NCBI GenBank assembly: GCA_019096155.1
Contig: JAHCVI010000004.1
Span: 2,232,001-2,296,000 of the forward strand
Source of the DNA: Staphylotrichum longicolle
Lineage: Eukaryota > Ascomycota > Sordariomycetes > Sordariales > Chaetomiaceae
Length of the DNA: 64,000 nt
Reading direction: 5' to 3'
In this document: one piece after another, positions 21,246 through 33,421 of the stretch
Layout of the letters: each line of letters begins with the position of its first letter
How positions within the stretch are numbered: position 1 is the first letter of the stretch
Notes under the pieces: model-generated
Told to the model about the DNA's origin: nothing
Seen by the model: only the letters and a program-made list of their open reading frames with translations
Database searches by the model: none
Made by a program: the position numbers and the translations under genes

Positions 21246-24200
21246 TTAACCCTTCGGCGTCCGCGCCTTGCTCGCCAGCATCTGTGATAGCATGAAGTGA
21301 CTGACATCCTCATCCGCCCAATAACTCATATGTGACGCAATGGTGTTGATCGGGTTGAAGTCAAGCACACTCCTATAGCGCAGTTAGCCAGACCATCCCA
21401 AAGAAACATGTCCCGAATCTCCCCCAAGAAAGCCTTACTCCTGAATGCAATAATCCACCCTCCCATTCCGATTCAGCGCCCGAATCTTCATCTCCTCCCG
21501 CCGCAATCTCTGCGCCTTCTTCTCCTCCTCTGCCCACTTCTCATGGCTAAGCGTCAAAGCCCCAAGCCCCTCCTTCTTCTCTTTCTCCCTGTCCGTCCCC
21601 TTGACCGCCATATCCACTCGACTTTTCTGGAACCTACTAAACAGCGTCTCCAACTCGTCATCGATCAGCGTCGCCTCGTTACCGCTGACCGTCACCCCGC
21701 CAGCCGCATTCCCCACGCCGCTCGCCAGCTGCCGCATGCGCTCCGCCGTCTTTTCGCTCCGTTCTGCGTCTGACAGCGCCGCACTGCTGCCGCTGCCACT
21801 GCTCTCCGGCGCTATGACGCCGGCGGCAATGTTGGTCCCCGCGCCAGGGCTGAGGGCATGCTGCTGTTGATGCTGTTGCTGCTGTTCCTGCTGTGATGCG
21901 GTAATCTTGGCGACATCCTCGTTGCTGAGCCCTAAGCTGCGGTTGAGCAAGTTGCTGGCGATGCCCGCACTGAGACTGCTCCAGAGCCCGGAGACGCTCT
22001 GTCCTACCTTGGCGCCAATACCGGTGAGGCCTTGCGGGGCGACGGAGCCAAAGATGCCCTTTTTGGTGTAGGGTAGAGCCTGGGGTTTGAGGGTGGTCAT
22101 GACGGGAGAGATGAGAGGTTCGAGGCGGTATGAGATGGGGTCTGAAGGATGGAATACATTAAAGAGTTGGCCAACTTTGGGGGAAGAGACGCTGAACGGC
22201 AGACCGGTGACGGGTGAAACGCGCTGATTGGTGTAGGAGTGGGAAGGTAGTTCAAGGAAGGGGTCTTCCATGTAATCTGGGTTGAGCGGGCTTTCGGAGG
22301 GAAGGGCGTTGGGGTGATTGCGCGCTGAGATGGTCCGGCCCTTGAGCATCTGGAACAGCCCGATGGGAGAGCCGAGACAGTAGAAGTCATCGACCTCAAA
22401 GTCGAATGCAAGATCCTTCGGGTCCTTCGGCTCGTACCGGTCCTGAGAAGGGGGCCAAAACCGCAGGGGATTCCTCGGCGACTCGGTGATCTTGGCTTTT
22501 TCCTTCTGCCGACAAAGAATGTCAAACATGATGGCCGAGCCCAGGGAGTGACCGACAATGTGCACTTTGCCCTTGAACTCGGGGTTGCGCTGCTTGAAAA
22601 CGTTGTAGATCCGGTTCGACTCTTTCAGCACTATCTCGGCGATCTGTTCTCGGTAGGCGCTCTGGTAAAGAAGGACATCGAGGGCAAGATCGGCGATGAG
22701 CGATCTGGCAAATGCGACTCCTTCGATGGTGATATCCTCGAGGGAAGGATCTTGTTGATCTGTTAACAGCTGCAGCAAAAAAAAAGGCTTCCAAACAAGG
22801 GGTCCTTACAGTCGTCTTCTTCGTTGAAAATCTCTCCTAGGTCTCGCTCGCCCCGTTTTGGCTTGCGCTTTGGGAAGTCAAGCAGATGGCGCCAAACTAC
22901 AGGCAGCACCTGTACCCGGCAGTTTCCAAGGCCAGGCTTGCCAATTTCGGAGTTGAGCGCTCGTAAATCTGCAGATGCGGAGTAGACAGACTTCATCGAC
23001 TTGCGGAGGACGTTGACATCGTGCACAAAGTTGATGCTCTCCATCCTGTGTTTCGGTTAGCCGCGAGTCAGTGGATGAGCCAGGCAAAGTAATGGGGGGA
23101 TACATGCCTGCGCGAGAGTAACTGCCCAATTCCGTGGGTCACAAGCACGAGGTGCTCTATATCTCGACCTTGATTGTCGTCAGATCTGGCGTTGTAGTCC
23201 CCAGAGATCTCCTTTTCCTCCCGCTCGCGGATGGCCTCCTCCTCTGCTTCTGGGTCCTCGACTCCCTCGATAAGATTTGAGAGCTGCCGTGTTAATCTGT
23301 TTCGTGTGCTCTCGAGATTGTCCGGGATCTCGTCCTTTGGGTCAGTCGTCTCAGGTTCCGTGCTGGGCGGGGGTGCAGATCGTCTCTTCAGTGCCTTGGA
23401 CAACTTATCATCTTGCTCTTTTGAAGTCGATTTGGTCCCTGTTGGAGTCGATGGGCGCTTCTCCTCCTTGACTTTCTTCGGCTCCGCATAACCACGAATG
23501 AGCTTCACTCCACTCATGTACCCGCCTCCTGCAAACCTCTCGTACATCGTCGACGTCACCCAGGAGAGCATCCCATCCGAAGACAGCCAAGCTGTGCTTG
23601 CATCTTGGTATGTCACGACGCTGTTCATGTAGCCTCCAAACAGGCGGTGCGTCTGCGGCTGGTGCTGGGGCGCAGGGGGCGCTTTTTTGGACGCATCTTC
23701 CTGCGCTTCAGCAGTCGCCTTCAGATCGCCTGCGGAAGCTTTTGGGGCAACAGTCTTGGACGCAGAGTTGCTCCGCGCCCTTGCTGGATACTGCCAGGGC
23801 TTGACTTTGAGATAGCCCTCTTCGAGTTGGGCGGCCAAATTCTCCTCACAAGGGCGAAGAGCCGATCCCTCTTGATAAAACCAGCTTCCGCGGCGGACGT
23901 CGTACACAGGGCCCTCCCAGTAAGCGGGGGCAAGCTCGCGGTCTTCAATGTTCACATCGAAAAGAAAATCCTCGTTTACCGGGACCGTAGTGTACGAAAT
24001 CGTCGAGCCGGCGTCTTGTGTTCCTTCGTTTGAGGTTGCGCGGGGTCGCTTAGTCCCAGCTCGCGGGCCGTCGTCTCCTTTGCTCTGACTTTTACCCTCT
24101 TCCAGCTCCTGCAGCTTTTCCTGGTACGCAGTTTCGATGGCACGGGAGTCTTCGGTCGAAAACGCGGCAAACTTCTTCGGCTGGACGGGCTTCGGTTCTC

Positions 24201-24539
24201 CAATGGTTTTAGATAACATAAACTTGGGTTTGCGCTTCGGGATCTAGTCAAAGCTCCTGTAAGCACCACCCCGGTGGACGACGGTCAGACGGGAGGGCTT
24301 ACATCCACAGCGTGGAACCACTGCACCTTCAACGGTGGGCAGTCCGGCGGGTAGCGCCCGAGGCTCTGCCCGTAAAATGGGTTCGTGACATGGTCACCAG
24401 TGTTTGACGGGACGGGGACCGGGTGGGGATCTTTTGGCGTCGGGGTCGCACTGCGGCTGCCAGCCCAGGGGTTGATTGAGTCGACAGCCGAAGCAAGATA
24501 CGACTTCTCAACCTTCTTTTCGGCGGATCCTGGCGCCAT
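21246..24539 (-). CDS. DDHD-domain phospholipase (PA-PLA1/p125 family)
   Basis: Intracellular phospholipase A1-like protein of the membrane-trafficking family related to yeast YOR022C. Five exons: 24303-24539, 23108-24243, 22810-23045, 21439-22759, 21246-21372; total 1,018 aa. The frame closes exactly over all five exons. Seen: N-terminal segment with PPLKVQWFHAVD; VTHGIGQ; the lipase nucleophile elbow GHSLGS (Ser about residue 608); then the DDHD metal-type residues in FEVDDFYCLGSP, FHPSDPISYRLEPL and the last-exon SHMSYW. A Gln/His tract (QQEQQQQHQQQH) lies between them. Intron 23046-23107 uses a GC donor (CAG|GCATGT), the only splice that joins SRR to MESINFVHD. It is divergent from the TyrRS gene. 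Confidence 0.93.
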
Positions 24540-25410
24540 GTCTCCGGTATGGCCGAGCGGCCACCCGAACGGGGGTCTCGGCGCGCGCTTCGTGTGCCAG
24601 AACTGCCGACAGGTACGATGGAGATGAAGATGTCGCCTCAGCCTGGAACGAGGGCCAACTCGGGATAGAAGTAGAGAAGCCAATGCTGATGATCAGATGA
24701 GAAGTCTAAAGGTTGTCGATCCTCATACCACGCGCAAGGAGCAGGGACGTGTGCGGCGCAATCCCTTGTTGTTGGGAGCGGCGCGGCGGGGGGAATGAAG
24801 GAGGGGCTCTCGTCCGATGGAAATACAATTGACGACCACCCCCTTTGAACGAAACCTTTGGACAGCGTTTCGCCAGATCAAGTGCCAATCAATGCAATCA
24901 CTAAGAGAGATTCTGAATTCGGAATTTCGACTGACCAAAAATGGTCTAAAGGTGAGGCATAGAGTGAGCCCAGAAGTACAAGAATCCGAGTGTGTGGTCT
25001 TGTTTGGGGTCGGTTCTGAAGCTCCATGTGAGCCGAGAACACATGCTCTGGTCCTAGCAAACGATGACGGAGTGTGGTTGCAGGCTGGCTGCTGATTGGC
25101 AGGGTTCCGCAATGCGGCCTGTTCCGGCAGGCAGAGGTTCAGTCGCTGTTTGCTGGGACCTTGATGCTTGGCACCGCTGAAGGCGGCCCTGGTCCTCAGG
25201 GTTCACAGTGGGCCCTGTCAATGGAAGGCGGTGGCCAGCGGCAGGTGGCATCCCTGAGAACAACCCCGCACCCCTCGCGGCCGAGAGCGGGCTGCCCCAC
25301 TAAGCGTTTGAGTCAACTTATTTGGGCCACCTCTTTTTTCCCGGAACGAGTCGACGGCGACACCACCTCAGACTTTTCCAACCCTCAGATTTTCAGCAAG
25401 GCAGGACACA
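24540..25410. other. Shared promoter of DDHD and TyrRS genes
   Basis: About 870 nt between divergent starts. Open frames on both strands lack family motifs. No gene supported. Confidence 0.45.
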
Positions 25411-26704
25411 ATGGCGGCCGCGGATTCAGACAAGCGTCTTGCGCTCATCAGGGAGAACCTCGCCGAGGTGCTCAACGAGGAGATCATCAAGAAGATCCTC
25501 GACGAGGGGCAGCACCCCAAGATTTACTGGGGTATGTCTCCATGGACTCCAATTCGATCTCGGCGCTCCTGTGTTGTCTAAGCGATACTGACTTCTGTTC
25601 CCAGGTACCGCAACGACGGGCCGCCCACATTGCGGCTACTTCGTCCCCGCCATCAAGATCGCCCAGTTCCTTGCCGCCGGGTGCGATGTGACGATCCTCC
25701 TTGCCGACATCCACGGCTTCCTCGACAACCTGAAGGCGCCCCTCGAGCTGGTCATGTACCGCGCCGAATTCTACCGCCACATCATTACTGCCATGCTCAA
25801 GTCCGTCGGCGTATCAACAGAGAAGCTGCGCGTCGTGCTGGGAAGCTCCTACCAAAAGAGCCCCGAGTACGTGATGGACGTGTACAAGATGGCGTCGCTG
25901 ATCTCGGAGCACGATGCCAAGAAGGCCGGCGCCGAGGTGGTTAAGCAGACGGACAACGCGCCCATGAGCGGTCTGCTGTACCCCATCTTGCAGGTTCTGG
26001 ACGAGCAGTACCTCGATTGCGACGCCCAGTTTGGAGGCATGGACCAGCGGAAGCTGTTCACTGCCGCGAAAGACTGGCTGCCGAAGCTGGGCTACAGAGA
26101 GCGTGCCCACTTGCTCAACCCAATGGTTCCCGGCTTGCACGGCGGCAAGATGAGCTCCAGCGACCCCGACAGCAAGATTGACCTGCTCGACACGGCCGAG
26201 ACAGTCGCCAAGAAGATTCGGAAAGCCCACGCTGCGCCTCAGGTGGTCGAAGAAAACGGCCTGCTCGCCTTCATCGAATTCGTCTTGTTGCCTGCTGCGA
26301 GGCTACGCGGCAGCGGCGAGTTCCGCGTCGAGCGTGAGCGGGACGGTTTGGAGACGTTGGTGTACACCGACATTGAGAAGATTCGTGAGGATTACAAGAA
26401 CGATGTGGTAAGTCGCGTTCCTTCACACTCAAGGGTAGACGGGATCTAACTTGCTTTCCAGTTGACGCCCCAACTCATCAAGCCTGCTGTTGCGCGGGAA
26501 CTCAGCGCGCTCCTGGCGCCTATCCAGGAAGCATTCCAAGCGTCCAAGGAATGGCAAGAGATTGCGGAGAAGGCCTACCCGCCACCCCCGAAGAAGGAGA
26601 AGAAGGTCAAGAACAAGGGTACCCGTCACCCAGGCGCTGTTAAGGAGGCTGAGGCCAAGGACAAAGAACTACCGATCCGCCCCAACGGAGAGACGCCCAA
26701 CTAG
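25411..26704 (+). CDS. TYS1: Cytoplasmic tyrosyl-tRNA synthetase
   Basis: Class Ic aminoacyl-tRNA synthetase charging tRNA-Tyr. Exons 25411-25531, 25605-26407 and 26462-26704 give 388 aa, near yeast Tys1 (394). The first intron is 73 nt; the second is 54 nt with a CTAAC branch site. Seen: the HIGH-equivalent GRPHCGYF; LLADIHGFLDN; YPILQVLDEQYLDCDAQFGG for tyrosine/tRNA recognition; the KMSKS-equivalent GGKMSSSDPDSKID; and a Lys-rich C-terminal tail (PPPPKKEKKVKNKG) typical of the fungal cytosolic enzyme. There is no mitochondrial presequence. Confidence 0.96.
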
Positions 26705-27791
26705 ATGGCGGGATGGATAAAATGTGATACCCAACAGGTGATGCGAAGGTCGGGCCCAGGACGTCATTGGCATGCCGCTGTTTGTCGATATTATGAAGTG
26801 GCACAGCGAGCAGTCGCCTCGTCCGTCGTCCACGGACATTGTCGGCTTCTGACCTGTTGTCGGCTGGTTACGGAGACGATCGAGATCCACACCGAGTGTG
26901 GTGGGTTGATGTAGCCATGTGAACTGACTGCATCGGGGTTCGGCACGAAACGCGCATTTCGGGATATACACGGAGCGTTGACGTTTGTCAGTTCAGCCGA
27001 GGTGTCGAATGTACATTGGCGCTTATAGACACGATCAAGAGATGCTCGACTATAATTTCAGTGGTGGTCTTTCTTGTCCTTTTGACAAGTCAAGATACTG
27101 ATGACATCAGGGAAACTTACTGCTTTCAACCCTAACCCATTGCTTGACCTCCACACCAAGTCCATTCTCCTTGTCTCGGTTTCCGTTCAAACATGTCAGA
27201 AATGCTGAAGCCCGTCTTTCTCGCCACCACGACCGGCCTTCGGGGTTTCAGCATGCTCCGGTTTCCCTGGCGATCAACCATACCACAGAGCCGCCACCAC
27301 TCTCTGTCTTTCACAGCTTTCGTACCGATTGTTCCGTGGGAGCCGGCGGTGGTGGATATGCTGTTGGCGAATCGAGTGCAACGTTATGTTCTCTTTAATG
27401 TATCCCGCTGCGCCGTCGAGTCGAATGCTTATCACACCACAAGCATTTAACCCGGCTTACCTTTTTTCGGTTCCTTGACTTGTGGTATCGACGATCAGTT
27501 TGTGTTTGTTACAAACGCTCAACTGTTGTTCAAACCTAGCCCCGTATGGCCGTGAAACACAGTCCCGTGGTGCCCGAGTCCGGGTCCCCGACCGTTAAGC
27601 CACCGTCTCCCTGCACAGCGACACCAAGTTGGGAGTTGCAGCCCCGTCTCAAAGACACCGAGTCTGTGGCCACTCCGTCTCATCCGCAATTGTTGGCGTG
27701 AGGCAGCGAGGGGCCAAAAACTCTCCAAAAAACAGCATCAAGAACATCGTCCACCTCCGAGCTGTCCCGTCCCAGACCAACATCAATAAAC
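26705..27791. other. Intergenic upstream of sterol acyltransferase
   Basis: About 1.1 kb. It contains a short frame from ATG 27546 (MAVKHSPVVPESGSPTVKPP and onward to 27701) that could be a first exon of the acyltransferase if spliced from a GTGAGG donor near 27698. Otherwise no gene is supported. Confidence 0.4.
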
Positions 27792-29701
27792 ATGCGACCT
27801 GACGTCTTTCCCACCCTCACCCCCCTCCGAGCCAGAACAACACCATCATCACCCTTCCCCTCCACTTTCCCCTTCCTCTTTCCTCACACCACACCATGCC
27901 ATTATCAACACCCCCACCGGCGTCACTCCCACCCCGCTATCAACAACCCCCTCCACCCCCCCGACGCCGATCCCGATCCCCACGCCGCACCGCCGCAGGA
28001 AGGGCAAGTTCGCCGACCTGGTCTTCACGCACTCCTTCTCCACGTTCGACCGGCAGAACCCCTCGGCCGCCAACTCGCCCTTCCACGGCTTCTTCACGCT
28101 CTTCTGGATGGGCGTGTTCCTCTTCGCCGTCAAGATCGGCGCCGACAACTGGCGCCGCCACGGCAACCCGCTCGGCACCAACGAGATCATGCGCGGGATG
28201 CTGGGGCGGGAGCTGGCGGTGCTGCTCGCCGCGGACGGGGTCATGTGCGCGCTGACGGGGGTCGGGTGGGTGTTTCAGTTGATGGTGAGGAGGGGGTGGA
28301 TGGATTGGGATGGGTGGGGTTGGGTGGTGCAGAATGTGAGTTTTTGTCCTTGTTGTTTTGCAGGGTTGGGTTTGTTGCTTAAGGGAAGAAAATGCTGACG
28401 AGAAATGGGGGTGCTAGGTCTGGCAGACAATGTTTATCGCAGGCGTGGTCGGGCTGACCATGTGGAGGGACTGGCCGTGGACGCATACCGTCTTCTTTGT
28501 GCTGCACGGTTTGGTCATGCTCATGAAGCAGCACTCGTACGCGTTTTACAACGGCTACTTGTCGACTCTGTACAAGAAGCGACGCGAGCTGCTGGCCAAG
28601 ATCAAGCAGCTGGAGGACATCTCCCCAGTCACGTCGCCGTCTCAGACGGAACCGCCGGTGTGTGACATCAACACGTCGCACCTCGCCAAGGTGCCGTCGG
28701 CCAAAGGATACAAGCAGAAGCGGCGGCTGGAGGAAGATGAAAAGGTGCCAGACGTGGAGAGGATCGTGGCGGCGATTGACTCAGGCGAGCCCCTAGACGA
28801 GGAGCAGGTGCATGTGTTTGAGCGGGTGCTGAAATGGGAAGTCGATGCGTTGTCGGACGAACTCAGGGGCAAGTCGACACAGCCCGGGCGGGAGTATCCC
28901 AACAACCTGACGTTCCGCAACCACTACGAATACATCGTCCTGCCAACGGTGGTTTACGAGTTGGAGTACCCACGCTCCAAGTCCATCAACTGGTACTATG
29001 CGGCAGAGAAGGCGACAGCCTGCTTCGGAGTCATCTTCGTCATGATCATGATCTCGCAGGCCTTTATCTACCCGGTTGTCATGGACACGGTGCGCATGAA
29101 GGAGGAAGGGGTCCCGTTGGCCGCGCGGTTCCGGCAGTTCCCCTGGATGCTGCTGGACCTCATCTTCCCCTTCATGATGGAGTACCTGCTGACATGGTAT
29201 CTCATCTGGGAGACCATCCTCAACTTCGTGGCCGAGCTGACGTGCTTCGCCGACCGCAACTTCTACGACGCGTGGTGGAACTGCGTGTCGTGGGACCAAT
29301 TTGCGCGGGACTGGAACCGCCCGGTGCACAACTTCCTGCTGAGGCACGTCTACCACAGCTCCATCTCGGCCATGAAGGTCGACAAGCACACGGCGACGCT
29401 AATCACCTTCTTCCTGTCGGCTTGCGTACACGAGCTGGTCATGTGGTGTATTTTCAAGAAGCTGAGGGGCTATCTGTTGATTTTGCAGATGTGCCAATTG
29501 CCAGTGAGTCTTTTCTCTTACCTTCCTGCCTGCCGCGCCGTTCAAGGTTGAACTCAAAATGCTGACAGAGAATCTCTGCAGTTGGTGAGACTGAGCAGGA
29601 CGAAATGGCTCCGCAATCGGGCGACATTGGGCAACATGGTCTTCTGGCTGGGTATTTTTACGGGACCCAGCATCTTGTGCAGCTTGTACTTGATCTTGTG
29701 A
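27792..29701 (+). CDS. ARE2: Sterol O-acyltransferase (ACAT/ARE type), 5' end unresolved
   Basis: ER membrane-bound MBOAT enzyme that esterifies sterols for lipid droplets. Supported exons end and start at ...28335, 28418-29503 and 29582-29701; introns of 82 and 78 nt. Seen: FADLVFTHSFSTFDRQNP, SPFHGFFTLFWMGVFLF, WPWTHTVFFVLHGLVMLMKQ, the signature FYDAWWN followed by WDQFARDWNRPVHNFLLRHV, the catalytic His in ACVHEL, and many hydrophobic helices. The N-terminus is a problem. The conserved frame is open back to 27790 but has no ATG before 28108, which would delete conserved sequence. Either an indel in the C-rich stretch (C7 near 27956-27962) separates ATG 27792 from the body, or a distal first exon (ATG 27546) is spliced in. 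Confidence 0.9.
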
Positions 29702-30342
29702 GTTCGGATTCTGAAGTGGGCATGTTCATGGTGGAATGCGAAATGAGATTGTGATGAAGAATCCCCAACGCCGAGCAGGAACGTTGGTCGAGTAAAACCA
29801 TGGATAGAGGCCGTGAGCAAATTTCGAGGTCAAAATGGGCAGAAAGTGTACAGAAAGTAGTAAAATAACTGTCATCCACGTATATGTAAGGTCGTAGTTT
29901 CTTGTTTGCGTCGAAGGTTCTATCTGGCCTCGCTGTGCAGGTGCGCAATACCGCATGTTGGTGCATCGAGGCTGCGGTCGGATGCTAATGAACAAAGGAT
30001 GGGCCTCGGAAGCTCTCTTGGCTGACACAGGCCCCGGGGTCTGAGCGAATCAGTGCGCCCTGATAAAGTGGGCCGAGCACCCTAGACTGACTTCGGAGCC
30101 TGCCTTTCCACTTTCCCCGAACATTCCACTCTCTCACACTTTGTCAACTGGGACCTCGTCTCGTGCGAATCATCATCAAACAAACCATCAAACCGAGTCT
30201 GTGGCTTTTCTTGGTTGTCTTTTGTCGGCCAAGCATCGCCGATATTTACGCCGGCTGCAAGCACATTTTGTGTTTTCCCTGAATCCCCCTCTCCAGTGGC
30301 AGCATCGCGCTCACTTTAGCATCGACCCTCGCCGTCGACACC
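29702..30342. other. Intergenic, acyltransferase 3' to SR gene promoter
   Basis: No gene supported. It includes the acyltransferase 3' UTR and the SR-protein promoter and leader. Confidence 0.4.
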
Positions 30343-31570
30343 ATGTCTCGCAACGGGACTACCCTCTACGTGAGCGGCTTCAGCCACGGCACTCGCGCGC
30401 GCGACCTCGCGTACGAATTCGAGCGGTACGTTTAACACGACGGCGATGGCTCGATCATCAACTTCGAGCTCGGTCTTCGATTGCCTTCCTCCTGCCGTCC
30501 TCCCTCTCCTCCGTCTTCCCTCCCTCCTCGTCGTCGCGCCCCTTCGCCCTCCTCTCCATTTATCCTCGCCGCCGTCGCTCCCTCTCTTCCGCGCCGTGTG
30601 AACCGCTCGAGGCTACAGCTCCCGTGCCCTCGCCCTCGCCCTCCCCTCTCTTTCGATCGAGCGGCCGGCGGAGATATGAATTCCTTTATTGCATCGGGCG
30701 AGTCGCCCGCTAGAAGCGGCAGATATCTTGGAGCTTGACCGCGCGCGGCTGGCAATCGGACTTCCTCCTTGGCAAAGTACCACACGGTTCGGCGCGCTGA
30801 CAAGGCTGGTTTATTTAGCTATGGCCGACTGGTTCGCTGTGATATTCCGGCTCCCCGGTCCGCCAGCAGCAGGCTGTAAGTTCCTCCTTGTTCGGCCCTA
30901 ATACGCAGTATCTGACCGCAATCTCTCAGGTTTGCTTTCGTGGAGTACGAGGATCGCCGCGATGCGGATGACGCGTACCACGATATGCATAACAAGCGTA
31001 TTGGTCGTGACGACATCTTGAAGATTGAGGTGAGTCGTTTCGGGGTCGATTGAGAGTCGATCGAAGCCGGCTCTTGCTGACACCGTTCCAGTGGGCTCGC
31101 ACTCCGCCCTCTGCTTCGTGGCGGTTTGACCGCAGCGAGCGGGAGCGTGGACCGCGCCGCTCCTCTCCTCGTCGTCGGTCGCCGAGCCCGCGCCGTCGCG
31201 ACTACTCTCCGAGGAAGGATGATCGTCGTGACCGCGACCGGGACCGCGACTACGACCGTGATCGCCGCGACACCCGTGACCGCTCGCGCAGCCCTGACCG
31301 GTAGGCTCTTGTCTGACCTGATCTAGCCACACCCCTACCGTGATGCTGATATTGGCCGTAGCGATCGCGATCGTGACACCAAGGATGACCGTGAGCGTGA
31401 CCGTGACGACCGCGACCGTCGCGAGAACGGCGCCAATGGAGACGACAGGAAGCGTACGTTTTCTCTAGTAATTCGCAACAAAAGCATAGCAGGCGATTTC
31501 TGACAGACCCGGCACAGCCATCGACAGCCCTGAACGGCCGGCCCACGACGACCTCGACGTCGCCGAATGA
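30343..31570 (+). CDS. SR-type splicing factor, one RRM plus RS/RD tail
   Basis: Nuclear pre-mRNA splicing regulator with one RNA-recognition motif, similar in layout to fission yeast Srp1. Six exons: 30343-30425, 30819-30875, 30930-31029, 31092-31300, 31362-31453, 31518-31570; total 197 aa, with the frame closed across all. The RRM shows RNP2 LYVSGF and RNP1 RLFAFVEYED. The tail is SPRRRSPSPRRRDYSPR followed by long RD dipeptide runs and SRSPDR. The first intron is 393 nt, far longer than the other four (54-64 nt) and placed inside the RRM, the kind of intron SR genes often use for self-regulated splicing. Confidence 0.92.
30426..30818 (+). promoter_or_regulatory. Long first intron of SR gene, candidate autoregulatory intron
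   Basis: A 393-nt GT-AG intron, about six times the local norm. It is pyrimidine-rich (many TCCTCCC/CGTCG blocks) and has in-frame stops immediately after the donor (GTACGTTTAA), so retention would truncate the RRM. The regulatory role is inferred from the behaviour of SR genes in general. Confidence 0.4.
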
Positions 31571-33421
31571 ACGCACTCTGCTCGGGAAAGCCCTTGTTAA
31601 CCGCGATTTCTTCTGGGTTCTGGCTGTAAGACTGTTAATGCACTTGGCGTTCTCTTCCCTCCCCTGGTGGACTACTGATGTTGGGCGCCTTGGGGCGTCT
31701 AACCTGATTAAGCTCGCCATCATCCTTTTTGCAGTTTCGAGTCGACTCGAGCGCCGTTTGCCGGTTGGACCTTTCGCGAAACTACCTCCCGGACCGAGAT
31801 TACAACAGGGATACTGGCAGCGAATTACGGAAACGGCGGACGTAGACTTACGCATGCGATCGTTCTTTTTCCCTACGTTTCGGTGGAGTACGGGAAACTA
31901 AAATAGACAAACTGTTACTAGGTAGCAATTCCAGGTTGGTTTCTCGATGCCAATCCTTCTGTGACAAAGTGTGTGACCTCGTGAGCCTGGCGTTCCAAGG
32001 AGTATCTCAAGGCCAAGAGCTTGGCATGATGTGGCATGACAAACTGAGACTCGGTGACTCGGGTCTGCCAAAGGGCCCAGGTACGACAGTTTAGCATCAT
32101 GATCTTTTGTGGGTGATGAGACCGGTCTCGGGATTTCAAGGGATGTCGCGATATCTGAAGATAAGGAAGCGAAATAGTCGGGTCAAATAAAACCCCTGCT
32201 CGGATAGGAGGAATGGACGAACAGCTCAGGGACTTTTGAGTATCTCACGGGAGGGAACCGAAGGTGTCAATAACAAACTCGATCGGCTATCGGCGGCAAT
32301 GTGCAACTGAGTCCAACCGTAGCATTCTGCCACCAATATGCAGTGAATGGCTTTGAGTGACGGCCTGGAAGCATTGGGATCCTCAATGCGTGTTACTATG
32401 GGGTGACCTCTGCGTCCTCAGGTACATACCTATGATGCCGTCAACCAGGAGGGGGTTGCAGTCTTACAAGGCACAGGGCCAGTTAGGTGGCGCAGCGGCT
32501 AACCTTAGCCCGTCGAGTCCATTGAAGTCGAGTTCCTTAAGTCATCGGGCCGTACCTGACGCACAGCTCTATTATAGGGCCCCGAAGGCTTGACTTGAAA
32601 GATGAAGACAGGTATCTTTGTTGAATGGATGAAAGGCATTCCGATCACGCCAATTGCCCTCTTCCCTGGCCTGTAAGGCACATTGACTCGTTGTCCAGCA
32701 GTGCTTTGTTTCAGCGGGATAAGTCGCTGTGCGAGGCGAGGCATTTAACTGGAGACCGCCCTGAGCCGCAGCGCTGTGGCTTGGCGGCTTGCTTTCCAGA
32801 CCTTTCGGCCAGTGTGCTTGGCTGAATTTTCCGTCATCCGGAGTCAGTGCCGGTTCGGGCCAATCTCACACTGACAGGAGCCACACGGTCCTCTTTCTCA
32901 AGCTCCATCTCAACCCTCCCCAGCAAATCTCCAAAAACGAAATTGCAGTCCACGCGCGCGCTGCTCGCCCCGTCGTCGCCGTACAGTCCCTACCGAAGCA
33001 TCGTTCCTGCTTCGACACCAATACTCGACACCTCCCAGAGCCCACCGGAGAGAACCCCCCTTATGCGCCTCGAGCACCCGAACCCGGCTCGTTCTCCCGA
33101 CATGTCGGTCTCGAAACCATAACCTTAGCTCTGAACCTTGCACCAGATTCGTTCCAAGCGACCGCTCGGCTGCCCTACAACTTCTCTGCGAAGTGAATAC
33201 CACAACACCGTCGGCGACAACAGCAGCGGTTCCCCGAGTTCATCGTTAGGACGTGGCAGGCCGCCCTGCCCTACAAGGGACCCGTACCCACCTCGAGCTT
33301 GCCGGCCCCGTTCAGACACCACTCGCTGCCTCCACAACGACCGCGCGCCGTGCGACAGTAGCGCCCACCGGCGCATGACACCGGAGTCTCTTCTAGACCG
33401 TCTGCTTCTCAGTCTCTCATA
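31571..33421. other. Intergenic between SR gene and carrier gene
   Basis: About 1.85 kb. Several 60-200-codon frames exist on both strands but none shows domain motifs or splice continuity. No RNA gene recognised. Confidence 0.45.
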
